From: Anodontia alba
Lineage: Eukaryota > Mollusca > Bivalvia > Lucinida > Lucinidae
NCBI GenBank assembly: GCA_964016985.1
Contig: OZ024827.1
Location: 18,557,489 to 18,621,488, forward strand
DNA length: 64,000 nt
Reading direction: 5' to 3'
The position numbers were made by a program, and so were the translations under genes. The stretch's first letter is position 1; every line of letters begins with the position of its first letter. The notes beneath the pieces are model-generated. The model made no database searches, was not told the DNA's origin, and saw only the letters and a list, made by a program, of their open reading frames with translations. Below are positions 1 to 10,795 of this stretch, one piece after another.

Positions 1-331
1 TCTGCTATGCCTGAGTTTACTGCTAGTCCTATAGAATTTTCGATATTTGAAAGAACAATTGGCGAGGAATTTGGAGGTCTATAAAATGTACCAACAAACA
101 ATTTTCTGTGTCTAATATTCAATTCGAGCCAGAGGCATTCAATATTTGCTAATTCCAGATCTAGCCTACGTTTGCAAGGAATATCTTCTTTAACATATAC
201 AGCTATACCTCCATGACTATCTCCTATTCGGTCCCGTCTGAAGGGCATTTGAAAATTGTTAAAAGAAAGTTCCGTATTTAAGATAGAATCATTTAGCCAC
301 GTTTCTGTGAGAGAGATGCGATTTTGACATT
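1..331 (-). pseudogene. LINE endonuclease (APE-type) fragment, runs off window edge
   Basis: The minus strand reads open from about 331 to the window edge and gives the C-terminal half of an apurinic/apyrimidinic-type endonuclease of a non-LTR retrotransposon. Visible motifs in order are LTETWLND, then a segment ending SHGGIAVYV about 45 residues in, then FVGTFYRPPNSSP about 45 residues later. The spacing TETWL...GGIAVYV...GTFYRPP is characteristic of the endonuclease of CR1/Jockey/L2-like LINEs, which nicks target DNA for reverse transcription. The N-terminal half is absent: upstream of 331 the sequence turns into a short hairpin repeat and a MITE fragment. The downstream part lies outside the window, so it is unknown whether RT follows. 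The LINE clade is not resolved. Confidence 0.85.
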
Positions 332-385
332 TCATACAAATTGTCTCTTAGAGAATCAATTTGCTTGAAATGGCAAAATGTGGTG
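332..385. repeat. Short imperfect hairpin, same type as 7382-7446
   Basis: An ACATTTCATACAAAT arm is followed about 20 bases later by an ATTTGCTTGAAATG arm. The same arrangement occurs at 7382-7446 and, more diverged, near 2085-2140 and 3785-3840. It abuts the broken end of the LINE fragment. Confidence 0.45.
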
Positions 386-560
386 TCTGATCAGGGTCTA
401 CAAGTTTTGCTTCTAATTCAGAAATTTCTACGAAACATGAGAATAATAAAAAAAAACAACCAGACACCCTTTAAAAAGGAAATGGACCTGCGCAAAGAGT
501 TAAGGTAGAAGAGTCCACTCGGCATTAATGGCAAACAGTGGACGCGGCGTCTGATCAGGG
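386..560. repeat. MITE-A fragment
   Basis: Contains the MITE-A hallmarks GTCTGATCAGGGTCTAC, CCAGACACCC, GGAAATGGACCTG and GAAGAGTCCACTCGGCATTA in the same order as the fuller copies at 53855-54080 and 1221-1460. It is cut at its right end by foldback element FB-1, which begins at 561. Confidence 0.65.
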
Positions 561-839
561 ATCACGAAAACATACCTATATAATTTTAACCCCCTAAATC
601 CCCACTTTTATATAGTAAAACTGGGGTTTACATGGGTATAAATTATTTTTATTGCTTTTGCTCAAAAACATAGATTGTGGGTACTCGTTAGAACCGCCTC
701 GCCGAGGCGGTTTTAACGAGTACCCAGAATCTATTTTTGAGCAGAAATATGAAAAATATCAGAGGTTTTTTATCTGAAAAGTTTCAGTTTTTTGGAGGTG
801 AAATTTTCTATATATTTAAATAGGCGTGTTTTCGTAATG
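561..839. mobile_element. FB-1 foldback element, full length
   Basis: A 279-bp copy. It begins ATCACGAAAACATACC and ends GGCGTGTTTTCGTAATG. The central palindrome has arms around 675-740 meeting at CCTCGCCGAGG. The left half carries the AACCCC...TATATAG...GGGGTTT small hairpin. See the entry at 57178 for the family description. Confidence 0.85.
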
Positions 840-865
840 TTATATCGGTAACCGGCATATCCAAA

Positions 866-1095
866 GAGGTGAGGTTGAACAGTCTACTCGGTATTAATGG
901 GTTAAATGTGCGTCCAGCGACAACTCAAATCAGTCTGCGCAGTCACGCAATCTGATCAGTCTTCGCAGAACACTCACTGACTCTAAAATGTCTTCAGACG
1001 GATAGCAAAGACTCTGATTAGTTTACATGGATGTGCTCGCTGGGCGCACACGCAGTCTTATAAGTAATGCTGTGCCTCTGCTCATATTATGGCAA
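866..1095. repeat. MITE-A end followed by diverged MITE-B
   Basis: 866-895 carries a MITE-A terminal fragment (CTACTCGGTATTAATGGGTT). 896-1095 carries a diverged MITE-B: it starts GTGCGTCCAGCGAC, has internal AATCTGATCAGTCTTCGC and ends CGCTGGGCGCACACGC. The two ends are inverted repeats, as in the better copy at 4978-5222. Confidence 0.6.
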
Positions 1096-1220
1096 ACATT
1101 GACGTAGAGCAACGCTACTGGTCAGACTGGGAGACATATCTTTGAACTTTTCTCATGTGCCTTGAAAATATGTTTCTTCTCTTGACGCCGCGCACTTTAC
1201 AAATGTAGTAGTCTCATTTT

Positions 1221-1460
1221 AACCCGTTTATGCCGAGTGGACTCTTCTACTTTAACTTTGCACAGGTCAATTTCCTTTATAAGGGGTGTCTGATTGTTCA
1301 TTATTATTATTATTATCATTATTCTCATGTTTCGCAGAAATTTATGAATTAGATGCAAACAGTGTAGACCCTGATCAGACGCCGCGTTCAGCGGCGTCTG
1401 ATCTCGATCGTCACTGTTTGCCAATGTCCCTTTTTATGGATCGCGAGGCATAAATGGGTT
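1221..1460 (-). mobile_element. MITE-A, nearly complete
   Basis: A 240-bp element bounded by inverted AACCCGTTTATGCC and GGCATAAATGGGTT. It is reversed relative to the copy at 53855-54080. Inside are GAGTGGACTCTTCTAC and the hairpin AGACGCCGCGTTCAGCGGCGTCT (around 1377-1400, center TTCA), flanked by CAAACAGTGTAGACCC-type sequence. It has no coding capacity, and no transposase source is visible in the window. Confidence 0.75.
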
Positions 1461-2201
1461 ACTCTTATAAGAATTTCTTAGTCCCGGCTCATATTATGTG
1501 ATTCTGAAAGCGAACATAGAATGCCGGATCAGACTGTGTGTATCAGTTAATAGACTAATTTGGGGAAGTCTTCCGTATAGTATGTTCCCGAAGAGACCTC
1601 CCATGACTTAATTCAATAAATTGATCGATATAATGACATTATGCAAATGAAGGTAGCCTTCCGTACGCTAATAACAACATATTGCTATTAAATTGTATTT
1701 ACACTAATTATTTGGACACCTTATTACCATACTTGGCCTAAAATTGAAAGCAAGACCATTTTACTGTCAGTGAATCTGTTCAAAAAACTGAAAAATGAGT
1801 GGTAAACAGTGCAGACCCTGGTCAGAATCTACACTGTTTGCTCAGGCCTGTCTGTCCAAATACTTAGGGTAACTACGATACCTCCTTATACATCTTCTTT
1901 CAGAAAATTTTATTAACTTATATCTAGGATATTAACTGTTTCAGACAGCAATAAAAGTATTATAAATCCTTAAATAAGCTTCTTTTGGCATAAACATAAC
2001 AGAACATTCTTAAACCGTCGTACATGTACACTGATGAGATTTGTCTTCTTTTTTAGTGTTATTTTTTCAAGATTATAAGACAGGACGTTTCATGCGAATC
2101 GTGTCCTTAGTCCCTAGGAGCCAATTCGCATGATTTCTTGGAAACATAGCAAAATATTTACAATAGAAATTGCAAATATTTCAATTTAGAGTATAAAGGA
2201 T

Positions 2202-2407
2202 TAACCCAGTTTAGTCTGGAGATCTCCAAAATGGTAATTCGCAATCAATGCAGACCCAGATCAGACCCCTCAGATTGTGGTGTCTAATCAGCGTCTAAAC
2301 TGTTTCTATTCAACATGGTAGTAATGCAAACTAACCAGATACACTGCTGTTGGAAATAGACCGAACCAAAGAATAGTGGAAGAAGAGTCCACTCGACGTA
2401 AACGGGT
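2202..2407. mobile_element. MITE-A relative
   Basis: Begins ATTAACCCAGTTTAG and ends AGTCCACTCGACGTAAACGGGTT. The interior has CAGACCCAGATCAGAC, GTGTCTAATCAGCGTCTAAAC and ACCAGATACAC in MITE-A order. It sits inside the duplicated block. Confidence 0.6.
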
Positions 2408-2685
2408 TTTACTACACTGCAGCTGGTATTAGTGCCGTGTGGCCGCGGTAAAACGTCCCCCCGTACTTTACCATAGTACAGATTATATTTCATTTCCTTT
2501 GGGATCATTGGGCCTATTGCTGTCTATTTGAAAATGGAGTTCTGCTTATGTATAAACAGGGCGTAAGCAGTGTTGCAATCTTCATTACTGCATATAAAGA
2601 GTCTCAATAAAACTCCCATTTTCTTATCTGTAGTGTGTTCTTTGTTTCCAAAGGCAATCTTTTTGACGTTTATTATAGGAGCATC
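2408..2685 (-). repeat. Repeat R1
   Basis: Minus-strand copy of the repeat at 22005-22268. Shared blocks are the CTGCAGCTGGTATTAGTG region, TTATATTTCATTTCCTTTGG, CAGTGTTGCAATCTTCATTA and GTGTTCTTTGTTTCCAAAGG. Nature unknown, with no open frame worth naming. Confidence 0.6.
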
Positions 2686-2790
2686 TTGAATTTCAAAAGT
2701 CTGACCATTGCAATTTAGTAATATATCACACTTACATGTAGTTATAATTTCTTGTTATGATCTTGAAGAATAAACTTATTCATGCCAAAA

Positions 2791-3179
2791 GATTTTGACA
2801 TCTATACCATATACATGTACTAAGGAATATAATATGAATTTAATAATAGCCCCAGTAGCCTCGCTGTACTATATATATATTTGCTCCATTGTTTTACAAG
2901 ATACCTTCTACAAACCCTTCTACACAGACTGCTTGCCACTGTTCTTCTCTAAACAGAAGGAGGCATCACGATTTTGACAAAATTGCCATCCGGGAAGATT
3001 AACACGGTGTCTCTTCTGCATTTTGTTTTACAAGGCAGTCCAATTTTGTGTCTCTCCGTTGGTTTTCCTTACACTAAAGTACGCCGTGTCATAGGAGAAA
3101 ATGTACTTTTAGGCACATGCGAACAGTTCTACTAACAGAATTGCACAGTCTGACTAGTAGTGTTGATTGTAGGTCAAAG
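2791..3179. other. No recognised feature
   Basis: AT-rich sequence without a convincing open frame, hairpin or repeat match within the window. Confidence 0.5.
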
Positions 3180-3679
3180 TATTCTATCGTTATATCATAT
3201 GATTCTGAAAGAGTCAGAGAATGTCCAGATCGGACTGCGCGGATGAACAGGCTGATCTCGGCATTTACTTTCCGTATATGCCCGGAAGAGACCTCCCATG
3301 ACTTGATTGGCTTGATTAAATAAAATGATCAATATACATTATGCAAATGAAGGCAGCTGTTTGTGCCCTTAGAACAACATATTGCTATAATAAACTCTAA
3401 GTAGTCGGATACCTTAATTCATTATCAGACGTCCTTAAATTTGAAATAATACATTTTACTACCTTTTCATGTGTTCCAATATTTGCTAGATAGGCGGCAA
3501 ATGGTGTAAACCCTCATAAGATGCCTGAGCAGGGTCTTTACAGATTGCACAGGTCTGTATGTCTGACTACTTGATAAATACAGTAGCTCCTTTCAGATCT
3601 TCTTTCAAAAAAATATAATGTTATTTATAGGGACAGCTATAAATGTGTTATGACTATTTCCTAAAAAGCGTCCAACAGC

Positions 3680-3723
<44 letters not shown>

Positions 3724-4030
3724 GCTCGTTGACCCCTGTGCATTGATGACATTTTGTTTCGTAATCTTTACCAAAGAAATAGAACTTAACATTTCATGAA
3801 AACCGTCTCCTGAGTTCCTGGGAGACGATTCGCATGATTTCTTGGTATTTGCAACAGATATTTCTTATATTTAAATCTAGAGTATAAATAGTCAAAAGGG
3901 GTGAGGTCTTTAAATTCAAAAGTTTAACAATTTAAAAGAATCACACTTATCGAATAGTTTATAACTATAATCTTGCCAGTATACTCTTTAAAAATAAGCT
4001 AATTCGTTCAAAAGATTTTACCAGAAAATG
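3180..4030. repeat. Old duplicated block, copy 2
   Basis: Matches 1480-2790 in order (GAAGAGACCTCCCATGACTT, ATTATGCAAATGAAGG, AACAACATATTGCTAT, CAGATCTTCTTTCA, TTCGCATGATTTCTTGG). It lacks the two insertions seen in copy 1 and contains a TAA microsatellite at 3681-3719. Confidence 0.6.
3681..3719. repeat. (TAA)n microsatellite
   Basis: About 13 uninterrupted TAA units. Confidence 0.9.
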
Positions 4031-4054
4031 GTTTTGGTGTCCAATATCAAATTT

Positions 4055-4281
4055 GAAAATATAAAAAAAAAAAAACTCTGCTATTTTTCTTATTTCTTCT
4101 CAAAACATAGATTGTTGGTACTCGTTAGAACCGCCTCGGCGAGGCGGTTCTAACGAGTATCTTCAATCTATGGTTTTTAGCAGAAATAAGAAAAAATAAT
4201 GTATACCCCTGTAAACCCCAGTTTTACTATATAAAAGTGGGGTTTAAGGGGTCAGTATTATATAGGCGTGTTTTCGTGATG
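4055..4281. mobile_element. FB-1 foldback element, left end lost
   Basis: Retains the central palindrome (GAACCGCCTCGGCGAGGCGGTTC at its core), the small AAACCCC/GGGGTTT hairpin with the TATATAAAAG box, and the GGCGTGTTTTCGTGATG end. The left terminal 50 or so bases are missing and replaced by an A-run. Immediately to the right lies the third copy of the duplicated block. Confidence 0.8.
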
Positions 4282-4650
4282 GACTTGATTGGCTTGATTC
4301 AATAAAACGACCAATATTCCATTATGCAAATGACGGTAGCCGTTTGTGCACTTATGATAGAATATTTCTATTCACCCGTTTTTTCCCTAAGTAATCACAC
4401 ATCTTACATGTATCATACTTGCCCAAGGCAGATCGTTTTACTATTTTAAATGTGTCGAAAATTTGTTAGCTAAGTGACAAACAGTGTAGACCCTGATAAG
4501 GCACCGCATTCGGTGCTGCCTGATCAGGTCTAGACTGTTTGCTCAAATCCGAATGTCCGAATACTGGTAACTACGGTACGCCTTTTAGATCTTCTTACAG
4601 AAAAATTATATTCAATTATTTGTGGGATGTTAACTTTTTCAGGCGGTTCG
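4282..4650. repeat. Old duplicated block, partial copy 3
   Basis: Shares CTTGATTGGCTTGATT, CATTATGCAAATGACGGTAG, the CAGTGTAGACCCTGAT hairpin (4472-4543) and AGATCTTCTTACAGAAAA with the blocks at 1480 and 3180. Confidence 0.55.
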
Positions 4651-4977
4651 GATATCCAACTGAATTGCTGGTCGTTGACCTCATCTAGGGAGTTTGAGTT
4701 ATGCTTGTTGCACATAATCATGGCAATTTTATATAAACAGTGTCTCCCATACAAAATTGAGAAAAAGAAATGCGAACTACAAACCTTTTGAAAACCATTA
4801 TTCTTTATATTACAGCCAAACAAATGTATATAGATATTAAATATGGGCCAGGATTTCGGTTACTATATTTACCTAAAGTATTCGGAACAGACAGCATTGT
4901 GCAAATGGTGTAGAGACAGAACAGAGTCTACACTGTTTACCGCTCATCCGGCAGAACTTTACACTTTTTTTTATATT

Positions 4978-5222
4978 TGAGCCATCAAACGACAAAACCA
5001 GCAAAATGGCTTGTGCGTCCAGCGAAAGACTCAGATCAGCCTGGGCATCTAGCTGCCCATAATGATCAGAGTCTTTGCTGTGCGCTTAATGGGTAGCTAA
5101 GGACCCCAGCTTTATTAATGCGGACAGCGAAGAGTCTGATGAAACTGGGCGGATGCCCAGGCTGATCTGAGTCTTCGCTGGGCGCACATGCCATTTTGTT
5201 GGTTTTGTCGTGCGCTGGCTCA
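4978..5222. mobile_element. MITE-B, best copy (long terminal inverted repeats)
   Basis: A 245-bp element with inverted ends of about 70 bases. The left end reads TGAGCC...GACAAAACCAGCAAAATGGC...GCGTCCAGCG...AGACTCAGATCAGCCTGGGC and the right end is its inverse with few mismatches. The middle holds a second, weaker inverted pair (TCAGAGTCTTTGCTGTGCGC with GCGGACAGCGAAGAGTCTGA). It is non-coding. Related diverged copies are at 896-1095, 9660-9880, 30050-30240 and 50308-50522. Confidence 0.8.
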
Positions 5223-5391
5223 TTTAAGACAAGTATGGTAGGGAAGATAAAGTGTTCAAATGCTTAAGCAAAATACTGAGTTCTTGTTTGGGCGTTGCTC
5301 TAAAATAGAGGTGTATTCAGTCGTTTGGATTCCCTTTTAACCCGATTTGAAAAGGGCAAACCTACGAAACATTGCATTTATTTCGAGGATC

Positions 5392-5649
5392 CATCACGAA
5401 AACATACCTTTATAATTTTGACCCCCCTTAAACCCCATTTTTACATAGTAAAACTGGGGTTTACAGGGGTATACATTATTTTTTTCTAATTTATTCTCAA
5501 AAATATAGATTTGTGGCACTCGTTAGAACCGTTCTAACAAACCCCCACAATCTATGTTTTGAGCATATATATGAAAAATATCAGAATTTTATCTGAAAAC
5601 TTTTCGTGGTGAAATTTTCAATATATTTGAAAAGGCATGTTTTTGTGAT
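5392..5649. mobile_element. FB-1 foldback element with damaged core
   Basis: Begins CATCACGAAAACATACC and ends CATGTTTTTGTGAT. The core palindrome has lost its GC-rich tip: the arms now meet at GAACCGTTCTAAC, so the CCTCG/CGAGG part is deleted. The small AACCCC hairpin is present. Confidence 0.8.
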
Positions 5650-6298
5650 AATATAATCTAGTCTGCTGTTTTCATGTATTAAATACATGTATATCTTTTG
5701 CTACATGTAAATGTATCGCAGAATTCTAATACGTCTGCTCTCATTGTCTCAAACACTGATCACGCAAACTACCACTTAAGTCAAAATAGGTCAACGGCAA
5801 TAAATAATTTTGGTTAACTTTCAAATAAAATAGTTTGGACTGTTGATGTTAAAGATGAGGAGAGTCAGCTGTATCTTATTATGTGTGGGATAAAATGTAA
5901 CTTTTGTTCAGTTTCTAATCCTTTTCGACACTGAAAATAAACATACATATACTTTGTTATACCTCTGACACTTTCTGCATCACACAATATATTGTACGTT
6001 AAGGTTAGATGTATCTGGTAGATTTTCCGCCATAAGAGACGACTGTCTTGATGTCGTGTTTTTCTTTCCTAGCCACCACACTTCTGAAATGATGTCTACT
6101 CTAAATGGATAGAATTGGAGCAAATTCAGCCCAAAGGGAGCAAATTAGAATTCACTCCCAACAAATTCTTTCCCTTTGGAAGAGATTCCTTTTCAGAGGG
6201 GAGGCAATATACACCTAAGCTGTTGCCTCCCCTGCAAGCGAATCTATTCCCCCTCAGCAAGCAATCTATATTGACTAGGAACAAGACCAGCGAGAATA
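5650..6298. other. No recognised gene
   Basis: AT-rich spacer. 6110-6260 contains a short low-copy sequence with a GGGAGGCAA/TTGCCTCCC inverted pair (GGGGAGGCAATATACACC...GTTGCCTCCCC), not assigned to a family. Confidence 0.5.
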
Positions 6299-6376
6299 AC
6301 GTTGAAACAACGTCAATTCAACGTTGATTCAACGTCTTGACGTTGAATCAACATTGAATCGACATTGTTACAACGC
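6299..6376. repeat. CAACGTTGA-type palindrome (degraded)
   Basis: Arms of about 38 bases. The inner 14-base arms (6323-6336 and 6339-6352, GTTGATTCAACGTC) are perfect with a TT spacer; the outer parts are imperfect. The flanks CCAGCGAGAATAACG and CGCTGTGTGCCTGC resemble the outer arm of the 60175-60286 palindrome, so this looks like an older relative. Confidence 0.65.
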
Positions 6377-6767
6377 TGTGTGCCTGCTTGGATGGGCTCG
6401 GCCTACATGGTATTTGCCAGCTGACGGTACACAAGACTCCATAGTTTGTTTATAAAGTCCGGGGTTGTAAGACTATGTTTTTACCTATCCGAAATGAAGG
6501 TTTTACGCCATGAAAAGTCTACAGATAGCCAAAGCTCATATCCAGTCAAAGCTAGGCTTGCAATATGGAGTTTCTCGTTAGAGTATGACAAATTAAGTCG
6601 TACAGCAAAGAAAAATGACCTATTGTTTCCTATTTCTTCAAAAATAAATTGAAATGTGATAATGCCTTAGGGATGTTAACATGCCATATGATATAAATGA
6701 GCAGTGCCCAGCCAAAATGTACCTTTTACCATGTAGGAAAAATTGATTGAGATCATCCTGATAATCT
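6377..6767. other. No recognised feature
   Basis: Unique-looking AT-rich sequence; short open frames only. Confidence 0.5.
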
Positions 6768-7001
6768 GGGCCCAGTTGTTCAAAGCGTCGTTAGCTTAAC
6801 GAGCTCGTTAAGGGTCATTTCGTTAACTGTTTTAGCGGATTCAATTTAAAATATTCTAATATTTTTTGTTGAAAAAATGTGAGTACTGCAAAAGCTACTC
6901 ACATTTTTTGAGCAAAAAATTTCAGAATATTTGCGTATCACTCGACGTAAATTTTAACGAATCTTTAACTAATGACATGTTAGCTTTGAACAACTGGGCC
7001 C
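6768..7001. mobile_element. MITE-D, complete
   Basis: A 234-bp element bounded by the perfect inverted pair GGGCCCAGTTGTTCAAAGC / GCTTTGAACAACTGGGCCC. Inside is a secondary hairpin around AAAAAATGTGAGTA and TACTCACATTTTTT (6874-6915). A related copy is at 55483-55715 and a fragment at 56675-56745. It is non-coding, and no clear target-site duplication was found. Confidence 0.8.
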
Positions 7002-7381
7002 TGAATATTATTAATCTTCGTTTATATAATCATTCTATAGTGATGAAGTGTTCTAGATGCAGACAATGATGGCCCTGATCGCCATGCACAGGATGATTTG
7101 CCCCTTCGTTGTCCGCGCATGCCTCGAAGGTAGCTTTTCACTTGGTGAGTCCCAATTATAGATGGAAATCAGAAGAAATCTCCGTCTGACATTTAACCTA
7201 CGTATTCTGTAGATTTCCATAAATATACGCGGTATTTGTTAAATCAAATGATTCTGACATTCTTTAAAAATTAAACTTAAATAGATGTTTTATGTACTGA
7301 GCATATAGCATGCTGGGTAAAATTTTGGCAGACGACATTTTAAAATATTTTTTAATATTTTCTTTTCCAGAAAATAGAATG
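7002..7381. other. No recognised feature
   Basis: No coding or structural signal noticed. Confidence 0.5.
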
Positions 7382-7446
7382 ACATTTCATGCAAATAGTC
7401 AGGAGACATTTTGCATTCTCCTTAGGAGACAATTTGCATGAAATGT
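7382..7446. repeat. Short hairpin repeat
   Basis: Perfect 15-base arms ACATTTCATGCAAAT and ATTTGCATGAAATGT enclose a GGAGACA...CTCCTTAGGAGAC segment. Confidence 0.6.
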
Positions 7447-8781
7447 AAATCTGGGAAAAAATAAGAAAAAAATATGGATAATAATTGTTGTCTGCTGAAT
7501 TTGCAGACAGCAATTGCAGAGAGTGGTAAATCTTACAGTACCAGACAACCTGAATTATGCAAACATGTATATTTAGGACGAATGTGGACAATGACGAATA
7601 AGCCTACATGTACATATCCATACTCCGGCCTCACTTTCTCAGTCGGATACGTGTGCGACTGGTGACGAGATCACAGGTCTGATCACCGCCGGAACTGCTG
7701 TTGGACGCTTTTTGGACAAAGTCTTATAAGATTATATGTGACCTAAGTATGACACCCTCTGTATGGAAGAATGTACGTGCCTTGAAGCGATGATAAACTC
7801 ATAAAATGGTTATTTTTGCCAAATACTTACATTCACCACTTTCATTGTGCTCATTTTAAATCATCTTTACAATATGATCTTCAGGTTCATGCCAAAGTCA
7901 GGTTTTGAAAGTCCAAGAATTCCTCCTCTTATTTGAATAACAGTACGGGAGAATTAATGATGTTCATGGCGCGAAGGTGCTTTCGTAGAAAGAGTTATTC
8001 CGTTGAAACACACCAAACCATCGCAAACAACCCCGAAATACCCCAAACCACTTTATTATTTATTTACCATTTCACACCAAACCTATTTTTAACTCTAAAT
8101 TACTTTATTTATTTATTATATCAAGTGAAATGTGGTATCAAAGTTGTTTGATAGCTCAGTAAAATGAGCAGTCATACAGTTTGATCTGGGCCTTTGCAGC
8201 AGATAAACGTAAGTGAAATGGGCGGGACTTCTGCAAAAAAAAAAAAAAAAAAAAGAATGAAATATAAAGTGATGCTAAAGAACATCAGACCATCAAAGTT
8301 CTAGATCAGCATATGCATGCATGTGCATTTGTCTGGCACCCGCTCACTCTTCCACTGGACCTGCATGTGACATTTCTGTTTTTTTTTGTTTTTTTTTGTT
8401 TTTTTTTTTGTTTTGTTTTTTGTTTTTTTAACACACACACTCGGCATGCATGAATGATCGCATGTGCGAACAAAGAAACAAATAAAATCAACGAAAGAAA
8501 GGATGAATAAACTTTTTGCCCTATAATTTCACATCCAAAGCCGACCCATTATATTGAATACTATTGAACAACAAGACAATCATTAGGTAAGGTGCCTTTA
8601 ATCATTAGAAGCTATGTAGAAATACTTTGTTATTTTTTCTGTAATGTATGTAGATGATTAATCAAATAACTTTTATTTATGTTTAATTTTCAACTGTTTG
8701 ATTTTTGAATCAAGAAGTTTAAAATGTGTTTTGGGTATGGTTTTGGTAGTTTTAGTGTTGTTTATGGGTGTTTGTGGGGTG
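7447..8781. other. No recognised gene; A and T runs
   Basis: Contains an A-run at 8236-8255 and a TTTTTTTTG-type run at 8379-8427. Short open frames here lack any family signature. Confidence 0.5.
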
Positions 8782-8846
8782 TTTCAAGGACCCAGAAAGG
8801 ATATGCCTATTTGTTTCAAGGACCCAGAAAGGATATGCCTATTTGT
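8782..8846. repeat. Two-copy tandem repeat, period about 32 bp
   Basis: TTTCAAGGACCCAGAAAGGA followed by TATGCCTATTTGT is present twice back to back. Confidence 0.8.
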
Positions 8847-9492
8847 TGGAACCTAGCGGGAAATCAAATAGGACAAAATTATGACGGACTTTTAGTTCAA
8901 TTAAGTTCTCAACGTCAGAAAATAAACTGAAATTTCGTTTGCTTTGTTTTAGCATGCGTAGGACCCTAATTCAGACAAAAGGATTTTTTTTTTTAAATTT
9001 GCAACTGTGCAAAGTGACCAGGCCTTTTTGTTGGCACCAAGAAACATGTGGTATGCGTACCCAAGCCACAAAGCATTTACAAAGCGAGTCAGAATGTTCA
9101 GGTGAACAGACACGAACCCAAAAAGACAGAGTGCAGTCAGGCGTCTTAGAAATTTAAGGTTTGCGACAGTCATTCCATAGATTTATATTGCGACGTGTCT
9201 AAATGACAATGAGAAGCTATCGTGTGGGAAGAAAGGCGCGTACGGCGGGAAAATTAATTATCAACTTCGTATCCGGCGTTACATAGATTGGCGTTTGACT
9301 TTGACAAGGAAACTGTAAAGTTTCGGGTGCAAACTGGGCTTCGTTTTAAGAACCTCTATTATAAATTAAAAAAAAAAATGCTAACAATTATCTGCTATTC
9401 TTCGTCGCTTATCTTCTTGTTTGAAGATGTTTCTTGTTTAAGAAATAATCATAGCACTTTTATGGTTGTCTAACATTCTATAATAAGACTAT
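8847..9492. other. No recognised feature
   Basis: No convincing gene or repeat. Confidence 0.45.
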
Positions 9493-9548
9493 TTCGTGGA
9501 GATTGATCATGAAATATTTTCTACAGTTATTCTCTGTCTTTCACTGAA
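9493..9548 (+). repeat. SINE-1 internal fragment
   Basis: TCGTGGAGATTGATCATGAA followed by ATATTTTCTACAG matches the post-tRNA body of SINE-1. The tRNA-like head and the tail are absent. Confidence 0.6.
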
Positions 9549-9659
9549 TAGAGGATTATTACTAATTTATTGATTAAGAACATATATTGACGCATGGACC
9601 CAGGTTAGCTGCTTATAATCATTTTTTTAGAGAGAAGTTATTTGGGTCACGCCATGCGA

Positions 9660-9880
9660 AAACGTGTCTTAAGGCATATGCGGACAGCGAAGGCCCAGAT
9701 CAGCCTGCGCTTCCGCGCAATCTGATCAGAGCCTTCCCCGTCTGCTAATAAAATTAATTGATACTGTAGAATGTATGAGTGGAGAGCAAAGGCCTGGATG
9801 ATATTTTGCGCATGCTCAGAATGATCTGAATGTGCATATTTTGCGCATTTTTGAACGTAATGTTGCGCTTGACACGGCCC
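9660..9880. repeat. MITE-B-like diverged hairpin
   Basis: Contains GCGGACAGCGAAGGCCCAGA, TCAGCCTGCGC and AATCTGATCAGAGCCTTCC, then a second arm with GCAAAGGCCTGGATGATA. It is too diverged to set exact ends. Confidence 0.45.
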
Positions 9881-10189
9881 ATGTCATTTCGTCATATCAC
9901 GACAACACCCAGCTGGGTAAACTCTTACCGCTGTGACCTTTACTGAATTTTGTACAAAGCTTCTTACATGATCTTGTATCAAAGACAAAAAAAAAAATAA
10001 AAAATAAACGATTCTGAAAATGGCACATATGGGATTTATATCGCCCACTACAGTGACAAAAATAAGCAAAACGAGGCAACAAACTGATCTGCAAACATTT
10101 TCATCAATCAGTTATATCCACTTTCTTAACTCCAAATTTCAGATGACATTTGTCGTTTCGGATCCAAATTTCAGATGCCATTTGTCGCC

Positions 10190-10256
10190 TGTTTTTTTTT
10201 TTTTTTTTTGTTTTTTTTTTTTGTTTTTTTTTTTTTTTTTTTTGTTTTTTTTTTTC
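10190..10256. repeat. Poly-T tract
   Basis: T-runs broken only by single G residues. The apparent open frames rich in Phe are an artefact of this composition. Confidence 0.9.
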
Positions 10257-10315
10257 ATTTTAGCAAACTATCGTTTGGAAAGACGTTTACATGTAAAGTT
10301 GAAAGATTGAATGTC

Positions 10316-10381
10316 AAACAGCGTAGATCCAGATGAGAGGGCTCATTGAGCCGTCTCTTCTGGAACTATGCTGTTTGCAAA
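10316..10381. repeat. GTGTAGACC-type hairpin
   Basis: CAAACAGCGTAGATCCAGAT pairs with the downstream CTGGAACTATGCTGTTTG around a GGCTCATTGAGCC center. It shares the terminal motif with MITE-A hairpins. Confidence 0.6.
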
Positions 10382-10421
10382 AGCCTATTAGTATCGCCTA
10401 TGGCAGTGAAAGAGCAAAGAT

Positions 10422-10480
10422 TTCATCAGCAGGTACCTCATCATTATTTATAATAGTGATGATGAATCTGCTGATTTCTT
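10422..10480. repeat. Small hairpin
   Basis: ATCAGCAG and CTGCTGAT bound an inner TCATCATTA/TAGTGATGATGA pair. It is a potential stem-loop of unknown family. Confidence 0.45.
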
Positions 10481-10541
10481 AAGAAAGCGGATATAATTGA
10501 TTGATGGAAATTTTTGCCATTGTTTGGTTTACGAAATAGTT

Positions 10542-10542
10542 T

Positions 10543-10573
<31 letters not shown>

Positions 10574-10577
10574 GTTT

Positions 10578-10618
<41 letters not shown>

Positions 10619-10792
10619 TTTTTTGTTTTTTTGTTGTTGTTTTTTTTGTTGTTTTATTTTTTTATTTTTTTATTTTTTTATTTTTTTTTTGTTTTTTTTT
10701 TTGTTTGTTGTTGTTTTTTTTTTTTTTTGTTTTTTTTTTGTTGTTTCTTTTTTTTTCTTTTTTTTTTTTTTTTTTTTTTTTTGTTTGTTTTT
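10542..10792. repeat. Long T-rich low-complexity tract
   Basis: About 250 bases of T with scattered G, A and C. All reading frames across it are compositional artefacts. It ends exactly where the 10796-10881 palindrome begins. Confidence 0.9.
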
Positions 10793-10795
10793 GTT

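Larger units (their letters stand above)
1480..2790. repeat. Old duplicated block, copy 1
   Basis: Shares an ordered series of blocks with 3180-4030. These include CCCGAAGAGACCTCCCATGA (1587), ATTATGCAAATGAAGG, AACAACATATTGCTAT, a GTGTAGACCC-type hairpin with CTTCTTTCAGAAAA, and TTCGCATGATTTCTTGG (2125). A third partial copy is at 4282-4650. Copy 1 is interrupted by a MITE-A (2202-2407) and repeat R1 (2408-2685). No coding sequence is recognised in it. Confidence 0.6.
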
